Assembly: GCA_017466405.1 (NCBI GenBank)
Contig: JAFTUF010000063.1
Span: forward strand, 62,001-126,000
Direction of reading: 5' to 3'
From: Bacteroidales bacterium
GTDB taxonomy: Bacteria > Bacteroidota > Bacteroidia > Bacteroidales > F082
DNA length: 64,000 nt
Shown here: positions 43,563 to 51,853 of the stretch, in pieces
Numbering within the stretch: the first letter of the stretch is position 1
Layout of the letters: every line of letters starts with the position of its first letter
Program-made: the position numbers and the translations under genes
Notes under the pieces: model-generated
Database searches by the model: none
Told to the model about the DNA's origin: nothing
What the model saw: the letters and a program-made list of their open reading frames with translations, nothing else

Positions 43563-44990
43563 TCATTTTTCCATCACAAGCCTAAATCCATAACACACAT
43601 CGCTCCACGACGGTGTTCCACTGAAACGGTCTGCCACTCGACAATAACTGTCGCTGTAACTGAACGAGCCTCCTCTAACGACTTTATTATTACCTGACTC
43701 AGGTCCTACAGGATTTGTCTGAGCCGAGCTATTATAACTTCCATACCAGTCGGAGCACCACTCAAAGACGTTGCCGCTCATGTCATAAATACCAAGTTCA
43801 TTAGGTATCTTAGTCTTGACATCATGCGACACATAAGAGCTGTTATCATCATACCACGCCACGTTATTTACAGAGTTACTGCCTGAATATTTGTAATTAT
43901 TAGTTCGATTACCACCTTTTGCCGCATACTCCCACTCCGCCTCTGTAGGAAGTCGGAAAGTCTTGCCGCTAAGATAACTCAGCATTTCAACAAACTCCTG
44001 CGCCATATCCCAACTGATATTATCTACAGGTTTGTCATCGCCAACATTATGACTCGGGTTATCACCCATCACAGCTTTCCACAATGACTGCGTCACTTCA
44101 GTCTCGCCAATGAAATAAGTGTCAAGTGTCACGTCATGAATCGGGCTCTCGTCTATGTTAGATCCGACACCGCTTCCTCCCATCGCGAAAGTGCCGCCTT
44201 CAACTTCCACCATCACGAAAGAAACACCATTGACAGTCACGGTTTCAGTATTAATAGGATTCTCTTCTTCAAGAGTAGTGAAACTTGTCTGTGCGCTATA
44301 AGCAATACCTTCGCTGTTTTCAGCATAAGCTTTTACATAATATTTGGTGTTTGGAGTTAAATCTGTGATGCTGTTATAAAACTCCCCGACTCCAGAACCG
44401 CTGTTAACTGTATTGTTATTTATTGTCGGATTCTGAGTCTTGCTCCAGCAGAAACCTCTACGAGTGACATCAGCGCCACCATCTGCAGAAACAACCGCTC
44501 TGAATACCGCCGTCGTTTGCGTCACGTTATCAATAGTTTTCATAGCAACAGATGGTAAAACCACGACATCACCTCCGCCATTGTCATCTTCCCCATTATC
44601 ACCACCGTCATCATTATCACCTCCGCCGGTTTCAACTGTATAGAAATCATCGATTTCAGTCTCAAAAGAACTTAATGGCGCTGTAAATCTTATCTTGAAA
44701 TAATATTTTGTATTGGAATCAAGTTCTGTCAATGTGACATTAAAACTATTGCCGTTGACATTCATCTCCACATTCTCCGAAGACGTGAGGTCTTTGCTTT
44801 TACCATAAATCAAGACGATGGCATCGGCTGGCATATTATACTCGTATGTTCCTTGAATAACGGCTGTCGTCAATGTCGTTGCGACTTCATCAAGATTAAC
44901 ATCAACGACTTCAGGCATATTGATTTTCTTACATGCCATAAAAACAAGAAGCGGCAACAATATCAGGCAGAGTCTTTTCATCTTTCTCAT
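43563..44990 (-). CDS. Lipoprotein with FN3-like modules and a formylglycine-generating-enzyme (SUMF1) domain
   Basis: 475 residues; an alternative start three codons later gives the same signal. Lipobox LVFMACKK (Cys20). One degenerate and one clear module (GGADVTRRGFCWS, LTPNTKYYVKAYAENSEG) flank an Asp/Gly-rich linker. From about residue 250 a SUMF1/FGE-type domain follows: FVMVEVEGGTFAMGG, ETEVTQSLWKAVMG, FRLPTEAEWEYAAKGG, GNVFEWCSDW and VVRGGSF. True FGE activity needs the active-site cysteines near the C-terminus; here the one Cys in SYCRVADRF and one in SDVCYGFRL are present. Its ATG overlaps the stop of the upstream gene. Confidence 0.87.
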   Translation of the reverse strand: MRKMKRLCLILLPLLVFMACKKINMPEVVDVNLDEVATTLTTAVIQGTYEYNMPADAIVLIYGKSKDLTSSENVEMNVNGNSFNVTLTELDSNTKYYFKIRFTAPLSSFETEIDDFYTVETGGGDNDDGGDNGEDDNGGGDVVVLPSVAMKTIDNVTQTTAVFRAVVSADGGADVTRRGFCWSKTQNPTINNNTVNSGSGVGEFYNSITDLTPNTKYYVKAYAENSEGIAYSAQTSFTTLEEENPINTETVTVNGVSFVMVEVEGGTFAMGGSGVGSNIDESPIHDVTLDTYFIGETEVTQSLWKAVMGDNPSHNVGDDKPVDNISWDMAQEFVEMLSYLSGKTFRLPTEAEWEYAAKGGNRTNNYKYSGSNSVNNVAWYDDNSSYVSHDVKTKIPNELGIYDMSGNVFEWCSDWYGSYNSSAQTNPVGPESGNNKVVRGGSFSYSDSYCRVADRFSGTPSWSDVCYGFRLVMEK

Positions 44991-45967
44991 TATAAATTAA
45001 CACCCAATCCTAATTTAAATTCGAGGTTATTTAAGTTGGTAGTTACAACATCAAACGACGCATTAAGTTTCCCCAACTTCAGCATAAGACCGGCATTGGC
45101 ATCAACGCCGTTATCGGAATAATCAACGTTCTTAACCAAATATTTATTGGTATCTTCCCAGGCAATATTATAGTGTCCAACGCCAACACCTGCTTTTAGA
45201 TACACAGGCCCAGCGACTTTAAACATAAGACCCAACAAAAAAGAATGTCTAATTTTCTCCACATTTCCTGTGTAATAGTGTGTCTTACCATCGACAAGTC
45301 CGTCTTTATCACATTCCAAATCGCTTATTGTTTTGAAGTTAAAATTACTCATCAGGTTTATGTACCAATTGAGTTTTTTAGATTTAGTAGGTGAAGGATG
45401 AAATCCGAACTCACCAAAAGTAATACCATACGATGAGATTCCAATATCGGTACACGCGTAATTGACACTAACGAAGAAGTCACGTTTCGGTTCATTCATA
45501 CCAACGGCATCTTTCATTTCTCCCATAGTCGGAACATTCACATATACTAGTTTTTCCTCTACAACTCTCTCTGTCTTATAGTCGCTCACCACGACCAACT
45601 CATAACCGCAGAAATCACATAAGTCTTCAGGCAGCCAATATTCCGTCTTGCCATAGTCGGGATGATGTATCTCCAAGAATGTCGCTGTCGTTGAGAGATA
45701 AAGATGAATCTCCGAAGGTTCAAACTGCACATCGAAATAAGTAGCGAGGTTTCCTTTGAAAGTCATCTTCCTTCTTTCTTCTGCGCTGATATTTTCGGTC
45801 GAGATTTTTATCAATGCCATAGGAACATTATTGTCATCGAGATGATCCATCTTATCTAGCATCACATAACCATCAATCTTATGGAACGAGCCCTCCTTGA
45901 CATGAATCTGCGAGAAAGACGTCAACGCAGCGATTATGAGGGATAGTAATAGTATATATTTTTTCAT
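44990..45967 (-). CDS. Secreted protein with C-terminal beta-barrel-like region
   Basis: 325 residues with a signal peptide (MKKYILLLSLIIAALTSFSQ). The middle (PSEIHLYLSTTATFLEIHHPDYGKTEYW) resembles a PEGA-like or receptor-plug beta domain. The last 160 residues alternate like an outer-membrane barrel (FLLGLMFKVAGPVYLKAGVGVGHY) and end in a strand finishing KLGLGVNL. No family was recognised with certainty. The stop overlaps the start of the SUMF1-type lipoprotein (TAATG), so the two proteins probably work together at the outer membrane. Confidence 0.75.
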   Translation of the reverse strand: MKKYILLLSLIIAALTSFSQIHVKEGSFHKIDGYVMLDKMDHLDDNNVPMALIKISTENISAEERRKMTFKGNLATYFDVQFEPSEIHLYLSTTATFLEIHHPDYGKTEYWLPEDLCDFCGYELVVVSDYKTERVVEEKLVYVNVPTMGEMKDAVGMNEPKRDFFVSVNYACTDIGISSYGITFGEFGFHPSPTKSKKLNWYINLMSNFNFKTISDLECDKDGLVDGKTHYYTGNVEKIRHSFLLGLMFKVAGPVYLKAGVGVGHYNIAWEDTNKYLVKNVDYSDNGVDANAGLMLKLGKLNASFDVVTTNLNNLEFKLGLGVNL

Positions 45968-46036
45968 GGATGAGGTGCTGAGTTACTAAGTTACTAAGTT
46001 GCTAAGTTGCTAAGTTGCTGAGTTGCTGAGTTGTTA
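45968..46036. repeat. TAAGTTGCTAAGTTGCTGAG direct repeats (family E)
   Basis: Seven or so 8-9 bp units of the type GCTGAGTTACTAAGTTACTAAGTTG between yggS and the barrel-like protein gene, followed by TTGAGATTCTCAGATTTTCAG words. Related to tracts at 20590 and 25955. Confidence 0.8.
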
Positions 46037-46064
46037 TAAATTTGAGATTCTCAGATTTTCAGAT

Positions 46065-46736
46065 TCATATAGAGTAGTTTCTCGCGCCGAATATTTTGCT
46101 GCCGACTCTTACCATTGTCGCGCCTTCTTCTATCGCGATTGGATAATCGTCTGACATTCCCATTGAGATTTCCTTGAAAGCAGCATCGTCTTTAAAATAA
46201 TTCTCCTTCAAGAAATCAAATATATCTTTCAAAGATTTAAATTCGTTTCTTACCTGATTAGTATCGTCGGTGAAAGTAGCCATTCCCATAACGCCGCAGA
46301 TACGGATATTTTTCAAGTTCTTATATGACTCCGATTCTAATAATGATTTTGCTTCTTCTAAGTCAAGTCCGAATTTCGTTTCTTCCTGAGCTATATGAAA
46401 CTGCAGCAGGCAGTCGATGACACGCTCTTTTTTAGCAGCTTCTTTGTTGACTGCCTCAAGCAGCGATGCGCTATCGATGGAATGAATCAAGGTAACGAAA
46501 GGAGCGATATATTTGATTTTGTTAGTCTGAAGATGACCTATGAAATGCCAATGAATATCTTTAGGAAGTTCCTGATGTTTGTCTCGCATTTCGAGAGCCT
46601 TATTCTCTCCGAACACACGCTGACCAGCGTCGTAAGCTTCCTGTAAATCAGGAATTGGTTTTGTTTTGGATACTGCTATAAGAGTGACATTTGAAGGCAC
46701 TGTTGCCCTGACGATATTTAAATTTTCTTGTATCAT
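46065..46736 (-). CDS. yggS: YggS-family PLP homeostasis protein
   Basis: 223 residues from the ATG at 46736. A start 16 codons earlier would lie upstream of the promoter box and encode an unrelated hydrophobic stretch. PLP-binding Lys24 in AVSKTKP, then RVFGENKAL, WHFIGHLQTNK, GLMGMA-like CGVMGMATF and SMGMSDDYPIAIEEG with VRVGSKIFG. It binds pyridoxal phosphate and balances vitamin B6 and amino-acid pools. It has no known catalytic turnover. Confidence 0.93.
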   Translation of the reverse strand: MIQENLNIVRATVPSNVTLIAVSKTKPIPDLQEAYDAGQRVFGENKALEMRDKHQELPKDIHWHFIGHLQTNKIKYIAPFVTLIHSIDSASLLEAVNKEAAKKERVIDCLLQFHIAQEETKFGLDLEEAKSLLESESYKNLKNIRICGVMGMATFTDDTNQVRNEFKSLKDIFDFLKENYFKDDAAFKEISMGMSDDYPIAIEEGATMVRVGSKIFGARNYSI

Positions 46737-46757
46737 TGTTTTAAAATTTAAGAGATA

Positions 46758-46765
46758 CAAAGGTA
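46758..46765 (-). promoter_or_regulatory. -7 box of yggS
   Basis: TACCTTTG on the minus strand, 21 bp before the ATG. A GACAACAGACAACGGACAAC tract starts 9 bp upstream, giving TTG at spacings 9, 16 and 23, exactly as at 7357. Confidence 0.6.
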
Positions 46766-46773
46766 AGAAAAAG

Positions 46774-46832
46774 ACAACAGACAACGGACAACAGACAACA
46801 GATTTTTTTTGTAGGATCGTATCTCATACGTC
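46774..46832. repeat. Family C tract and GTATCTCATACG palindrome
   Basis: ACAACAGACAACGGACAACAG repeats are followed by TTTTTTTTGTAG and then a diverged form (GATCGTATCTCATACGTCC) of the GGCGTATCGCATACGCC palindrome, ending at the PHP gene stop. Confidence 0.75.
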
Positions 46833-46834
46833 CA

Positions 46835-48022
46835 TTATCTCTTACGTCTAATACAGAAACGTACAGCCGCTGCTATCACCAAGACGTACACACTCCATAA
46901 TAGTATCGTTTTTGGATAGTTGACGCGGTCTAATCGCTGCTTAACAATAGTCGCGTCTTCGTGACGTGTTATCGGGTTGAGATATAATGTCGTTCCGTCT
47001 TTGAATCGAAGTTCGGTTCTTACGTAATTGTCTTCAGGCTGGATGATATAAAACGCCGACTTTTTATTCTTCTGGGAGTTCAGTTCCTTGCCTTCTTGTC
47101 CGATAAACTTAATCTTTGAGAAAGTCTTTGAAGCTGCGACAAACAAAGTGTCGCCTTTAAGCTCAACCTGCGTGATATGTGGAAGGTCTTTCTTCAAACG
47201 ATTTATCTTCTGCTCAAGAGTCTCGTCTCTTTTGACAAGAAAATCGACGCCGACGGCATTTCCATTTTCCAAAGCCTGAAGAAGCTGCTCAGCCTCGTTC
47301 TCAGGAGCGTTAATCATGGTGAAACGCGTCGCCACATCGGTGATGTCGGTCACGTCATGCGAGTCGTCGTTACCTATCAGATAGACGAGATGTCCGTTGG
47401 AAAGAGCCATATCCCAATGAGCGCAAGAAATCCTGAACCCATTCAGCACTTCCATAAGCTTATAGTTGCTGAGATATTTCATATCCTCAACAAGATAGCC
47501 TTTCTTCACGAAAGAAGGATGAGCCGGTATAGCGAGACGCGTCTGTTTCGCGAGACGATTGAGAGTATGCTGTTTCATGCTGAGATTCTGGAAAGCGAAA
47601 TAATCGAGTTTTCTCACTTTCTCCGCGCCGATGCAAAGCTGATGTATCTTAAAAATTCCGTAGCCATGTTCGTAAGCCGGGATAAAGCTACGGTCTGAAG
47701 AGTCGTAAAAATTAATCTTGTTATAATCAGAGATTCCCACGTGGTCGAAGCCGAGAGCAGAATAAACGCTGTCTAACATCTCGTTGGTGTTAAGTCTTCC
47801 ATTGGTAAGTCCACCAAACTGACGAGTGTGAGCGTGGAAATTCGCCTGAACCCAGTTGTCAGGATTCATGTCATTATAAGGATTATGGAGGTAAGTTCCC
47901 TGAAAGGGTGTAGGTTCATCGAATGAATACGAAGGTCTGAAAATGCTTGTCAGCAATACTATGGATACAAATCCTAAGATGATATATAATAAAGACTTAA
48001 AAAATATTTTTACGAATCTCAC
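46835..48022 (-). CDS. Membrane-anchored PHP-domain protein
   Basis: 395 residues. One N-terminal membrane segment (FKSLLYIILGFVSIVLLTSIF), a PHP metal-dependent phosphoesterase-like domain (NFHAHTRQFGG, FDHVGISDYNKI, IPAHPSF, LIGNDDSHDVTD) and a C-terminal membrane segment (TILLWSVYVLVIAAAVRFCI) with a basic end. The His and Asp metal ligands are present, so it is likely active. The catalytic domain should be outside the cytoplasm. Substrate unknown. It follows no clear operon partner. Confidence 0.82.
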   Translation of the reverse strand: MRFVKIFFKSLLYIILGFVSIVLLTSIFRPSYSFDEPTPFQGTYLHNPYNDMNPDNWVQANFHAHTRQFGGLTNGRLNTNEMLDSVYSALGFDHVGISDYNKINFYDSSDRSFIPAYEHGYGIFKIHQLCIGAEKVRKLDYFAFQNLSMKQHTLNRLAKQTRLAIPAHPSFVKKGYLVEDMKYLSNYKLMEVLNGFRISCAHWDMALSNGHLVYLIGNDDSHDVTDITDVATRFTMINAPENEAEQLLQALENGNAVGVDFLVKRDETLEQKINRLKKDLPHITQVELKGDTLFVAASKTFSKIKFIGQEGKELNSQKNKKSAFYIIQPEDNYVRTELRFKDGTTLYLNPITRHEDATIVKQRLDRVNYPKTILLWSVYVLVIAAAVRFCIRRKR

Positions 48023-48052
48023 GAGTCAAAAAAGCATTAATTAATATGAGTG

Positions 48053-48060
48053 CAAATATA
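48053..48060 (-). promoter_or_regulatory. -7 box of the PHP-domain gene
   Basis: TATATTTG on the minus strand, 31 bp before the start, between the upstream terminator and the gene. Confidence 0.5.
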
Positions 48061-48093
48061 AAAAAAATGGAGACTCAAATTTTAAGAGTCTCC
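48061..48093 (-). terminator. Rho-independent terminator of the collagen-like lipoprotein gene
   Basis: Perfect 8-bp stem GGAGACTC/GAGTCTCC with a 9-nt loop, then A followed by TTTTTTT on the minus strand; 8 bp past the stop codon. Confidence 0.88.
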
Positions 48094-48100
48094 GTAATTT

Positions 48101-48640
48101 TTAGTCTAAAATGATATTTTCCTGTTTAAGCATTTTCACGAGATTTTCGTATTTGCTTAAGTCTTCATTCTTATATTTTCCGTACGTTGTCGCATCGATG
48201 AGAACCACTTTGAAAGTCATGTCGGCGCCATAAAATTCGCATGGATTCTGATGTTGTTGTAAGTCTGAGTTTGTCCAAAATACTGTCACCCCGTAGTCGT
48301 AGTAAATAGTTTCCAATGTTGCAGAATACTGGTCGTTAGGATAAAGCGTAAGAGGCAGCTGATGCCATCCGTAGAAGTCGCCCGGGTTTTCCATATAAAC
48401 GAGCACTGCGCCGTAATCTACCATATCTAAATCTATGGCGTCCCATTGAAGGTCAAGATACCAGTTAAGAGCGTTGTCATCCCAGACCCAGTCTGAAGCT
48501 TTTATATCCACCGTTGCAGATTGGACGTTAGCGTTTCCGTCGTGACCAGGAGGACCCGGCTCTCCTTTTGGACCTTCACATGAAACAATGGTGAACAATG
48601 ACATCACCAATAATAATCCGAAAGATTTTAAAATTTTCAT
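48101..48640 (-). CDS. Lipoprotein with short collagen-like stretch
   Basis: 179 residues. Lipobox TIVSCEGP (Cys21), then four to five Gly-x-y triplets (GPKGEPGPPGHDGN). The rest is a beta-rich domain with repeated Trp and Tyr (DWVWDDNALNWYLDLQW, GVTVFWTNSD). Bacteroidota have many such lipoproteins with a collagen-like tether after the lipidated Cys; the function of the domain is unknown. Single-gene unit with a strong terminator. Confidence 0.8.
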   Translation of the reverse strand: MKILKSFGLLLVMSLFTIVSCEGPKGEPGPPGHDGNANVQSATVDIKASDWVWDDNALNWYLDLQWDAIDLDMVDYGAVLVYMENPGDFYGWHQLPLTLYPNDQYSATLETIYYDYGVTVFWTNSDLQQHQNPCEFYGADMTFKVVLIDATTYGKYKNEDLSKYENLVKMLKQENIILD

Positions 48641-48786
48641 AGCGATTAAGTTTTAATTAATAAAAAAAACAGCCCGATTTTGTTCAAATATTATGCCATC
48701 GAAAGAGAAATTTTGAAATAAAATCTGGAATGAAAAATTGTTGAAAACTTCTACAAATACATCGTGATTTTTCACAATAAAAATTG

Positions 48787-48794
48787 TACCTTTG
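48787..48794 (+). promoter_or_regulatory. -7 box of the parA operon
   Basis: TACCTTTG 28 bp before the parA start codon, matching TAnnTTTG. Confidence 0.6.
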
Positions 48795-48821
48795 TAGTTT
48801 AAAAAGATAAATCAACAAGAT

Positions 48822-49601
48822 ATGGGAAAGATAATAGCGATAGCCAATCAAAAAGGCGGTGTTGGCAAGACAACCACAGCCATCAACCTTGCTGCAAGTC
48901 TTGCAGTTCTTGAGCATAAGACACTTTTGTTAGACGCAGACCCGCAAGCCAACTCGACATCGGGTGTAGGCTTCGACCCTAAAGAGATAGACGGCAGCAT
49001 TTACGAATGTATCATCGATGGCGTCAACCCTAAAGACATCATCAAGGAGACAGAGACTCCCAACCTGTATCTCCTGCCAGCGCACATCGACTTGGTCGGC
49101 GCAGAGATTGAGATGATAAACCTGCCTCAGAGAGAGAGAATGATGAGCGACGCACTCGCCTCCGTCAAGGACGAATACGACTATATCATCATCGACTGTT
49201 CGCCATCGTTAGGTCTCATCACCGTCAACGCACTCACGGCATCCGACTCCGTCATCATTCCCGTACAATGCCAATACTTCGCTCTCGAAGGTCTTGGCAA
49301 ACTGCTCAACACAATAAAAATAGTGCAGAGCCGTTTCAACCCGCAGCTCGACATCGAAGGCATCTTGTTGACTATGTTCGATTCAAGAACAAGAATATCA
49401 AAACAAGTCGTCAGTGAGGTGAAGACCCACTTCCAGTCGATGGTGTTCGACACTATCATCAACGTCAACACACGACTCAGCGAGGCCCCGAGCTTCGGAC
49501 AGACCGCCATCATGCACGACGCCACGAGCATAGGCGCTATCAATTATCTTAACCTTGCAAGAGAAATATTAAAGAACAACGAAAATGTCACTACAGAATA
49601 A
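48822..49601 (+). CDS. parA: Chromosome partitioning ATPase ParA (Soj)
   Basis: 259 residues. Deviant Walker A KGGVGKTTT (residues 10-18), DADPQANSTSGVG, DCSPSLGLITVNAL and PVQCQYFALEGL. The short form without an N-terminal DNA-binding domain is typical of chromosomal ParA/Soj. It moves the origin region with ParB. It overlaps parB by 17 bp. First gene of the long plus-strand run 48822-55973. Confidence 0.96.
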   Translation: MGKIIAIANQKGGVGKTTTAINLAASLAVLEHKTLLLDADPQANSTSGVGFDPKEIDGSIYECIIDGVNPKDIIKETETPNLYLLPAHIDLVGAEIEMINLPQRERMMSDALASVKDEYDYIIIDCSPSLGLITVNALTASDSVIIPVQCQYFALEGLGKLLNTIKIVQSRFNPQLDIEGILLTMFDSRTRISKQVVSEVKTHFQSMVFDTIINVNTRLSEAPSFGQTAIMHDATSIGAINYLNLAREILKNNENVTTE

Positions 49602-50478
49602 GAAAAGAGGATTAGGTCGCGGACTCGACGCTATATTGCAGAGCCCAGAGACAGACATCACATCAACTGATATATCAGGCAATTACGTAGCAGGTGCCGT
49701 AGCGGAATTGAATATCGACTTCATTGAAGCTAACCCATTCCAGCCAAGAACCGACTTCGACGACAACGCTCTCAAAGAATTAGCAGATTCGATAAAGACA
49801 CAAGGCGTCATACAGCCTGTCACGGTGAGAAAGATGGGTCGCGACAAATATCAACTCATCTCAGGAGAACGTCGTCTGCGTGCATCGAAACTCGCAGGAC
49901 TCAAGACGATACCTGTATATATACGCGTCGCCAACGACGAGCAGATGTTAGAGATGGCTTTGATAGAGAACACTCATCGGGAAGGTCTTAACGCGATAGA
50001 AGTAGCTCTCTCATATCAGCGTCTCATCGAAGAATGCAACATCACACAAGAAGAACTCAGCGAGAAAGTAGGTAAAGACAGATCGACAGTGACCAACTTC
50101 CTCCGTCTCCTCAAATTACCTCCTGAGGTACAAGTGGCACTACGCGACGGATACATCTCCATGAGCCAGGCACGCGCCATCATCAACATTGAAGATAAAA
50201 CAAAACAACTCATCATACTAAAAGAGATAATCGACAAAGACTTAAGCGTAAGACAAGTAGAGGAACTCGTTCGCTCGCTTAACAGCAAAAACAATAAGGT
50301 CAAAAAACAAAAGACCGTATTACCAGAGGCTTTCATCTTAAAGACAGAAGCCTTAGCGAAATCTCTTAACACAAAGGTAAAGGTTGACCGTAACAGCAAA
50401 GGCAAAGGCTCTTTGACAATCAGCTTCAAAAACGACGAAGAATTTGAGAGACTTATTTCTTTAATCAATAAAGACTGA
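49585..50478 (+). CDS. parB: Chromosome partitioning protein ParB (Spo0J)
   Basis: 297 residues. Starts MSLQNKKRGLGRGLDAIL; the CTPase domain holds NPFQPRTDF, the GERRLRASKLAGL motif and ALIENTHREGLNAIEVA. The HTH (YISMSQARAIINIEDKTKQ region) and the C-terminal dimer domain follow. It loads at parS sites and slides as a CTP clamp. No parS-like TGTTTCACGTGAAACA site was seen in the window. Confidence 0.96.
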   Translation: MSLQNKKRGLGRGLDAILQSPETDITSTDISGNYVAGAVAELNIDFIEANPFQPRTDFDDNALKELADSIKTQGVIQPVTVRKMGRDKYQLISGERRLRASKLAGLKTIPVYIRVANDEQMLEMALIENTHREGLNAIEVALSYQRLIEECNITQEELSEKVGKDRSTVTNFLRLLKLPPEVQVALRDGYISMSQARAIINIEDKTKQLIILKEIIDKDLSVRQVEELVRSLNSKNNKVKKQKTVLPEAFILKTEALAKSLNTKVKVDRNSKGKGSLTISFKNDEEFERLISLINKD

Positions 50479-50486
50479 TTCCTAAG

Positions 50487-51050
50487 ATGCTGAAGCGTTT
50501 TCTGATATTATTGCTGATGTCGTTTGTGACAATTGGAAACATAATGGCACAAGAAGAGAGTGTCGTGATACAGAAGAAACACAATCCCAAAAGAGCGACA
50601 TTATATTCTGCCGTGCTTCCAGGTCTCGGTCAGGCATACAACAAGAAATATTGGAAAATACCTATCGTATATGCAGGCATAGGAGCGATATATTACATTG
50701 CCGACATGAACGGCGACTACTACAGAGAATTCAGAGATGCATACGACTATCAGTCGGGAATCAATACAAATGTCAGCGAAGAAGCAATAGAATATGCCAG
50801 CAAATATTCGGCTAACAATCTCATCACTTTGAGAGACAGCTACCGACGCGATATGGAACTAAGCTGGATTATCATGGCACTATGGTACGGCATCAACATC
50901 ATAGACGCCACCGTCGATGCTCACTTCTTCGAATATGACATCGGCGACGACCTTACTCTGAAAGTAGAGCCTGTCATACAAAACAACTTTGGCGAGACAG
51001 CATATAATCACAATTATAACGCAGGATTATCACTAAAACTAAAATTTTAA
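50487..51050 (+). CDS. DUF5683 membrane protein
   Basis: 187 residues. Signal-like N-terminus (LKRFLILLLMSFVTIGNIMAQ), then the DUF5683 core KRATLYSAVLPGLGQAYNKKYWKIPIVYAGIGAIYY and a second hydrophobic segment (ELSWIIMALWYGINIIDATVDAHFF). The family sits between parB and dapB in many Bacteroidota, as here. Role unknown. Eight and four bp separate it from its neighbours. Confidence 0.88.
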   Translation: MLKRFLILLLMSFVTIGNIMAQEESVVIQKKHNPKRATLYSAVLPGLGQAYNKKYWKIPIVYAGIGAIYYIADMNGDYYREFRDAYDYQSGINTNVSEEAIEYASKYSANNLITLRDSYRRDMELSWIIMALWYGINIIDATVDAHFFEYDIGDDLTLKVEPVIQNNFGETAYNHNYNAGLSLKLKF

Positions 51051-51054
51051 AACC

Positions 51055-51840
51055 ATGAAGATTATATTGTTAGGATATGGAAAGATGGGCCACGAGGTAG
51101 AACAGATGGCGCTTCAAAGAGGACATGAGATATTGGCAAGAATAGATAATGATGATGATTGGGAGAGATTTAGAGTCACCAAGTCACCAAGTCACCAAGT
51201 CACCAAGGAATTCTCAGATTCTCAGATTCTCAGATTCTCAGATTCTGACAAAGTTGTTGCTATAGAGTTCAGCACACCGGCAACGGCTTTGGACAACATC
51301 AACCGTTGCTTCGACATGAATATCCCTGTAGTATGCGGAACGACGGCATGGTATCAGCATTTAGATGAGGTGAGAGAAAGATGCTTGAAAGAGAATCAAG
51401 CTTTATTCTATGCTCCTAACTTCAGCATCGGAATGAACATCATGTTCATGCTCAACCGTCAGCTCGCTAAGTTCTCGGAGAGATACGACTACAAACTGAA
51501 TCTCACAGAGACACATCATATTCATAAATTAGATAAACCAAGCGGCACCGCGGTGAAACTTGCAGAAGACATCGTAGAATGCAACAAGAACTACAGCTCT
51601 TGGGAATTGACAATGAACAATGAACAATTGACAATTAACGACGTACTTCCTATAGAGTCAATTCGTGAGGGTGATGTTTTCGGCATACATCAGGTGAGCG
51701 CGACATCCGACTGCGACGTGATAAATCTCAGTCATGAGGCATTCAGCCGCAAGGGTTTTGCAAAAGGCGCAGTGATAGCAGCCGAATTTCTCGCAGACAA
51801 AAAAGGAATATTTACAATGAACGATTTGTTAAACAATTAA
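51055..51840 (+). CDS. dapB: 4-hydroxy-tetrahydrodipicolinate reductase
   Basis: 261 residues. NAD(P)-binding GYGKMGHEVE (residues 7-16), IEFSTP, CGTTAWY, the catalytic ETHHIHKLDKPSGTA motif and the C-terminal SHEAFSRKGFAKGA. It makes tetrahydrodipicolinate for lysine and diaminopimelate. About 30 residues (36-66, WERFRVTKSPSHQVTKEF ...) sit between the N-terminal strand-helix-strand and the usual DVVAIEFS-type strand, encoded by direct repeats. A second repeat-like piece (TMNNEQLTINDV) lies near residue 190. Confidence 0.94.
   Translation: MKIILLGYGKMGHEVEQMALQRGHEILARIDNDDDWERFRVTKSPSHQVTKEFSDSQILRFSDSDKVVAIEFSTPATALDNINRCFDMNIPVVCGTTAWYQHLDEVRERCLKENQALFYAPNFSIGMNIMFMLNRQLAKFSERYDYKLNLTETHHIHKLDKPSGTAVKLAEDIVECNKNYSSWELTMNNEQLTINDVLPIESIREGDVFGIHQVSATSDCDVINLSHEAFSRKGFAKGAVIAAEFLADKKGIFTMNDLLNN
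51174..51250. repeat. In-frame direct repeats inside dapB
   Basis: Four units of AGTCACCA (51174-51208) followed by four of TTCTCAGA (51212-51247). Both words are also found in intergenic tracts (about 20640-20680 and 46040-46065). A further CAATGAACAATGAACAATTG tract is at 51611-51636. Confidence 0.85.
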
Positions 51841-51853
51841 AAAAATAAACAAC

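Noticed and set aside
46065..46784. Longer YggS starting at 46784
   Set aside because: The start lies upstream of the -7 box and within a repeat tract; the ATG at 46736 gives the usual YggS N-terminus.
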